Positions 61,910 to 64,000 of a stretch of 64,000 nt of DNA are shown here, one piece after another. A program made the translations under genes and the position numbers. Positions within the stretch are counted from its first letter, which is position 1, and the number at the start of each line of letters is the position of its first letter. This DNA comes from Actinoplanes nipponensis (lineage in GTDB: Bacteria > Actinomycetota > Actinomycetes > Mycobacteriales > Micromonosporaceae). The notes beneath the pieces were generated by a model that saw only the letters and a list, made by a program, of their open reading frames with translations, had not been told where the DNA came from and searched no databases. Location of the stretch: positions 1 through 64,000 of the forward strand of contig NZ_BOMQ01000017.1 in assembly GCF_016862275.1 (NCBI RefSeq). Direction: 5' to 3'.

Positions 61910-62332
61910 CTACATCACCCAGCCGTAGAGCCGTTCCACGCGCAGGCTCAGCACCAGCCGGCCGTCGGCGACCATGGCCCGGCGGTAGTCGTCCCAGTCC
62001 GGGTGTTCCTCGCCGCGGATCAGCCGGTAGATCTCGATGAGCTCCTCGACCGTGGCGTCGTGCTCGTCGGCCGACGGCGGGGAGAAGGACGCGGTGGCCT
62101 CGGCGACCGCGTAGCCGGCGCCGCCGGGCCCGGCCACGCGCAGGCTGGCGCGCGGGTCGCGGCGCAGGTTGTGCACCTTGGCCAGGGAGCTGCGGGTGGA
62201 GGCGCGCAACACCCGGGTCGTGTCGTCGGCGGTGTAGTTCACATCGGACAGTTGCGGGCGGCCGTCGCGCTTGATGGTGGCGAGGGTGCCGAGATCGGCC
62301 GCGGCGATCGCGGCCCACAGAGGATCGGACAT
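61910..62332 (-). CDS. PPOX-class F420-dependent oxidoreductase
   Basis: 140 residues, full length: LGTLATIKRDGRPQLSDVNYT at the start, STRSSLAKVHNLRRDPRASLRV, and ending GRLVLSLRVERLYGWV. These split-barrel enzymes in actinobacteria usually bind F420 and reduce unknown substrates. It is probably co-transcribed with the VOC gene. A terminator lies just upstream, at the end of the second GH92 gene. Confidence 0.92.
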   Translation of the reverse strand: MSDPLWAAIAAADLGTLATIKRDGRPQLSDVNYTADDTTRVLRASTRSSLAKVHNLRRDPRASLRVAGPGGAGYAVAEATASFSPPSADEHDATVEELIEIYRLIRGEEHPDWDDYRRAMVADGRLVLSLRVERLYGWVM

Positions 62333-62347
62333 ACAGGCCAGGCTAGA

Positions 62348-62380
62348 CGCAGCCGCCTCCCCGGCGGGGAGGCGGCTGCG
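62348..62380. terminator. 15-bp perfect terminator hairpin after the second GH92
   Basis: CGCAGCCGCCTCCCC (62348-62362) pairs exactly with 62366-62380 around the loop GGC, eight bases after the GH92 stop. No marked U-run follows. Confidence 0.7.
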
Positions 62381-62387
62381 CCGGGCG

Positions 62388-64000
62388 TCAGAGTTTCGCG
62401 CACTGCCCGAGGCGGGGCCCTCCGCCGTCGTCGGGCAGGCCGTTGTCCACCGGCGCCGGCTGGTTGCCGGAGCAGGTGAGCGGGCCGCCGACGGTGTTGC
62501 CGGCGACCACCGTGGCGGTCTTGTTGCCGAGCAGCGTCACCGCGCTCTTGAGGGTGGAGTGCTCCAGGCTGACCGGGCCCGAGCCGGTGACCGTCACCGG
62601 ACCGCTGACCGTGGTGTCCAGCAGCGCGACCGTGCCCGCGCCGGTCGCGGTGACCGCCGCGCGCAGGGTCGCCCCGGTGGCGTAGAGCGAGGCGCCCCGC
62701 GACACCGAGACCAGGCCGGTGATCTGGGCGCCGGCCTTGACGCAGGTGACCCCGGAGCGCACCGAGACCGCGCCGACGACCTGGTCGGAGATGGTGGTGG
62801 TGCAGGCCGGGGCCGGGATGCCCAGCAGTTCGATCTCGGCCAGCGTGCCGGCCGGGCCGGCCTCCAGCCGGTAGTGCCGGTACCGCCCGGGTGAAGCGAT
62901 CTTGAAGGGCCGGGTCTGCAGGCGCCAGTCGAACTTCTGGTCGCTGCGCTGGTCGATGGTCGTCCAGGTGGTGCCGTCGTAGGAGCCCTTCAGCGTCCAC
63001 GACGACGGGTCACCGGCCGCCGCCGGGCCCGACGTCAGGGTGTAGTAGCTGGCCTGCTCGCCCGCGGAGGCGAAGGTGTACTGCCACCCGTCGGCGAACG
63101 TGGCCTGGGTGGTGGACGTGTCGTCGACCAGCGCCGGCGCCGAGGCCGTGCCGCGGCCCGGGCCGGTCAGGTCGCGCAGCGGATTCGCCACCGCGTCGCC
63201 GGTGGTGAGCGACGGCGGGGCGGCGTCCCGGCCGGTGCCCCAGGTCGACGGCGACGGGCCCATGGTGAAGTCCAGCGTCGCGCCGTCGGCCAGCAGCGCG
63301 TGCGGCAGCGACGTGGAGCCGTACGCCTTTCCGTTGACCTTCAGCGACTGCACGTAGACGTTCCGGCGGCTGTTGCCGGGCGCGTTGACGACGATCTTCC
63401 GGCCGTTCTCCAGGTTGACCGTGGCCCTGGTGAACAGCGGCGAGCCGATCGCGTACGCGGGGCGGCCCATCTGCAACGGGTAGAAGCCCAGCGCGCTGAA
63501 CACCTGCCAGGCGCTCATCTCGCCGTTGTCCTCGTCGCCCGGGTAGCCCTGGCCGATCTCGCTGCCCAGGTACAGCCGGGCGGTGGCCTCGCGGACCAGC
63601 CGCTGCGCCTGGTCCGGCCGGCCCGCGTAGTCGTACATGTAGGGGATGTGGTGCGACGGCTGGTTGCTGAAGCCCCACTGGCCCATCCGGACGTCGCGGG
63701 CCTCGTACATCTCGTGGATCGGGCCGCCGTACGAGCCGTGGAAGGTGGCCGTCTCCGGGGTGGCGAAGAACTTGTCCAGCTTCCGGGCCAGGCCGTCGCG
63801 GCCGCCGTACAGGTTGGCCAGGCCCTGGCCGTCCTGCGGCACGTGGAACGCCATGTTCCAGCCGTCGGTCTCGGTGTAGTCGTAGCCCCAGACCCGCGGG
63901 TCGTAGGTCTCCGGCGGGTTGCGCCACCCGCCGGCCGAGCTCTTGCCCTGGAAGAAGTCCACCGACGGGTCGAACATGTGCACGTAGTTCAGCGCCCGGT
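62388..64000 (-). CDS. GH92 mannosidase with Gln at the general-acid position (partial, 5' end missing)
   Basis: The window holds the last 537 codons; the start is beyond base 64000. The GH92 catalytic part shows YTETDGWNMAFHVPQD, GFSNQPSHHIPYMYDYAG and GDEDNGEMSAWQVFSALGFYP. The Glu of the usual NEP motif is Gln here (codon 63660-63662). After the core come an F5/8C-like domain (TFADGWQYTFASAGEQASYYTL onward) and a C-terminal segment of short beta-repeats. As I recall, this Glu-to-Gln change marks GH92 enzymes that cleave mannose-1-phosphate-6-mannose bonds, where the leaving group needs no acid. It would fit yeast mannan as target. Confidence 0.9.
   Translation of the reverse strand, partial: RALNYVHMFDPSVDFFQGKSSAGGWRNPPETYDPRVWGYDYTETDGWNMAFHVPQDGQGLANLYGGRDGLARKLDKFFATPETATFHGSYGGPIHEMYEARDVRMGQWGFSNQPSHHIPYMYDYAGRPDQAQRLVREATARLYLGSEIGQGYPGDEDNGEMSAWQVFSALGFYPLQMGRPAYAIGSPLFTRATVNLENGRKIVVNAPGNSRRNVYVQSLKVNGKAYGSTSLPHALLADGATLDFTMGPSPSTWGTGRDAAPPSLTTGDAVANPLRDLTGPGRGTASAPALVDDTSTTQATFADGWQYTFASAGEQASYYTLTSGPAAAGDPSSWTLKGSYDGTTWTTIDQRSDQKFDWRLQTRPFKIASPGRYRHYRLEAGPAGTLAEIELLGIPAPACTTTISDQVVGAVSVRSGVTCVKAGAQITGLVSVSRGASLYATGATLRAAVTATGAGTVALLDTTVSGPVTVTGSGPVSLEHSTLKSAVTLLGNKTATVVAGNTVGGPLTCSGNQPAPVDNGLPDDGGGPRLGQCAKL

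Noticed and set aside
55470..61928. A plus-strand open frame of over 2100 codons
   Set aside because: It runs antisense to the GGDEF-EAL gene and out of frame through the GH92 gene. Its translation is Arg/Gly/Ala/Val-rich with no motifs; high GC makes such stop-free shadows common.
1..64000. CRISPR arrays, insertion sequences or a large biosynthetic gene cluster
   Set aside because: No regularly spaced repeats with unique spacers, no transposase, and no PKS/NRPS or similar core enzymes were seen; the tandem repeats found have no spacers.

Overview
The window is very GC-rich DNA from a filamentous actinomycete. The supporting signs are a cobalamin pathway of the CobF/CobG/CobN type, F420-type oxidoreductases, a SigE-family sigma factor, an Eis-type acetyltransferase, a Gly-Cys-Val tRNA cluster and several apparently leaderless mRNAs. 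A member of the Micromonosporaceae such as Actinoplanes would fit, but the genus is only inferred. Coding density is high. I see no insertion sequence, integrase, phage module or CRISPR array.

Layout. 1-6.3 kb: the end of an Ala/Lys-rich protein, adenylate kinase, a large secreted M4 metallopeptidase, a small HNH-like protein, a methyltransferase whose start lies in a perfect hairpin, and a small membrane protein. 6.3-13.5 kb: an unrecognised 603-residue HTH/helical protein, a cold-shock protein, a GH88-SDR operon under a LacI-type operator, a VanZ-like protein, a LAATG cell-wall-anchored protein and a VOC protein. 13.5-18.9 kb: a SigE-type sigma factor with its membrane partner, a ferritin-like protein, a divergent MarR/SnoaL pair, three tRNAs and an Eis-like protein. 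18.9-21.7 kb: a three-gene flavin electron-transfer operon (flavocytochrome reductase, FMN-binding protein, ApbE).

22.4-34.1 kb is a cobalamin block: cobL-cobM-cobK (+), cobG-cobH-cobIJ (-), cobN (+) behind a cobalamin riboswitch, and cobF (-). CobK appears to carry a collagen-like Gly-Pro-X extension of about 190 residues built on DNA tandem repeats, and a related minisatellite lies between cobK and cobIJ. A tRNA-Trp(CCA)-like sequence with odd features sits between cobN and cobF. 34.1-39.1 kb: a ROK regulator divergent from a DUF1479 dioxygenase-like gene, a decayed kinase/LuxR remnant, DNA polymerase IV and a cupin.

39.1-64 kb holds the most coherent accessory theme, breakdown of fungal-type cell wall: a CBM6 membrane protein, a GH64 beta-1,3-glucanase, a LacI regulator, a GH16 laminarinase-type enzyme with two discoidin domains, a discoidin-DUF1996 protein and two GH92 mannosidases. 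The GH64 promoter, the GH16 promoter and the lacI promoter each carry a site with the core AGCGCT and a GAGAGCGCTYTC-like consensus. At GH64 and GH16 the site lies at or just after the predicted transcription start; at lacI it overlaps the -35. This looks like one self-regulated beta-glucan regulon. The downstream GH92 has Gln where most family members have the general-acid Glu, a change I recall from enzymes that cleave mannose-1-phosphate-6-mannose linkages of yeast mannan. Between these genes are housekeeping-type genes (LLM oxidoreductase, tandem GNAT, patatin, PPOX proteins, TPR, MFS, PLP decarboxylase, GGDEF-EAL).
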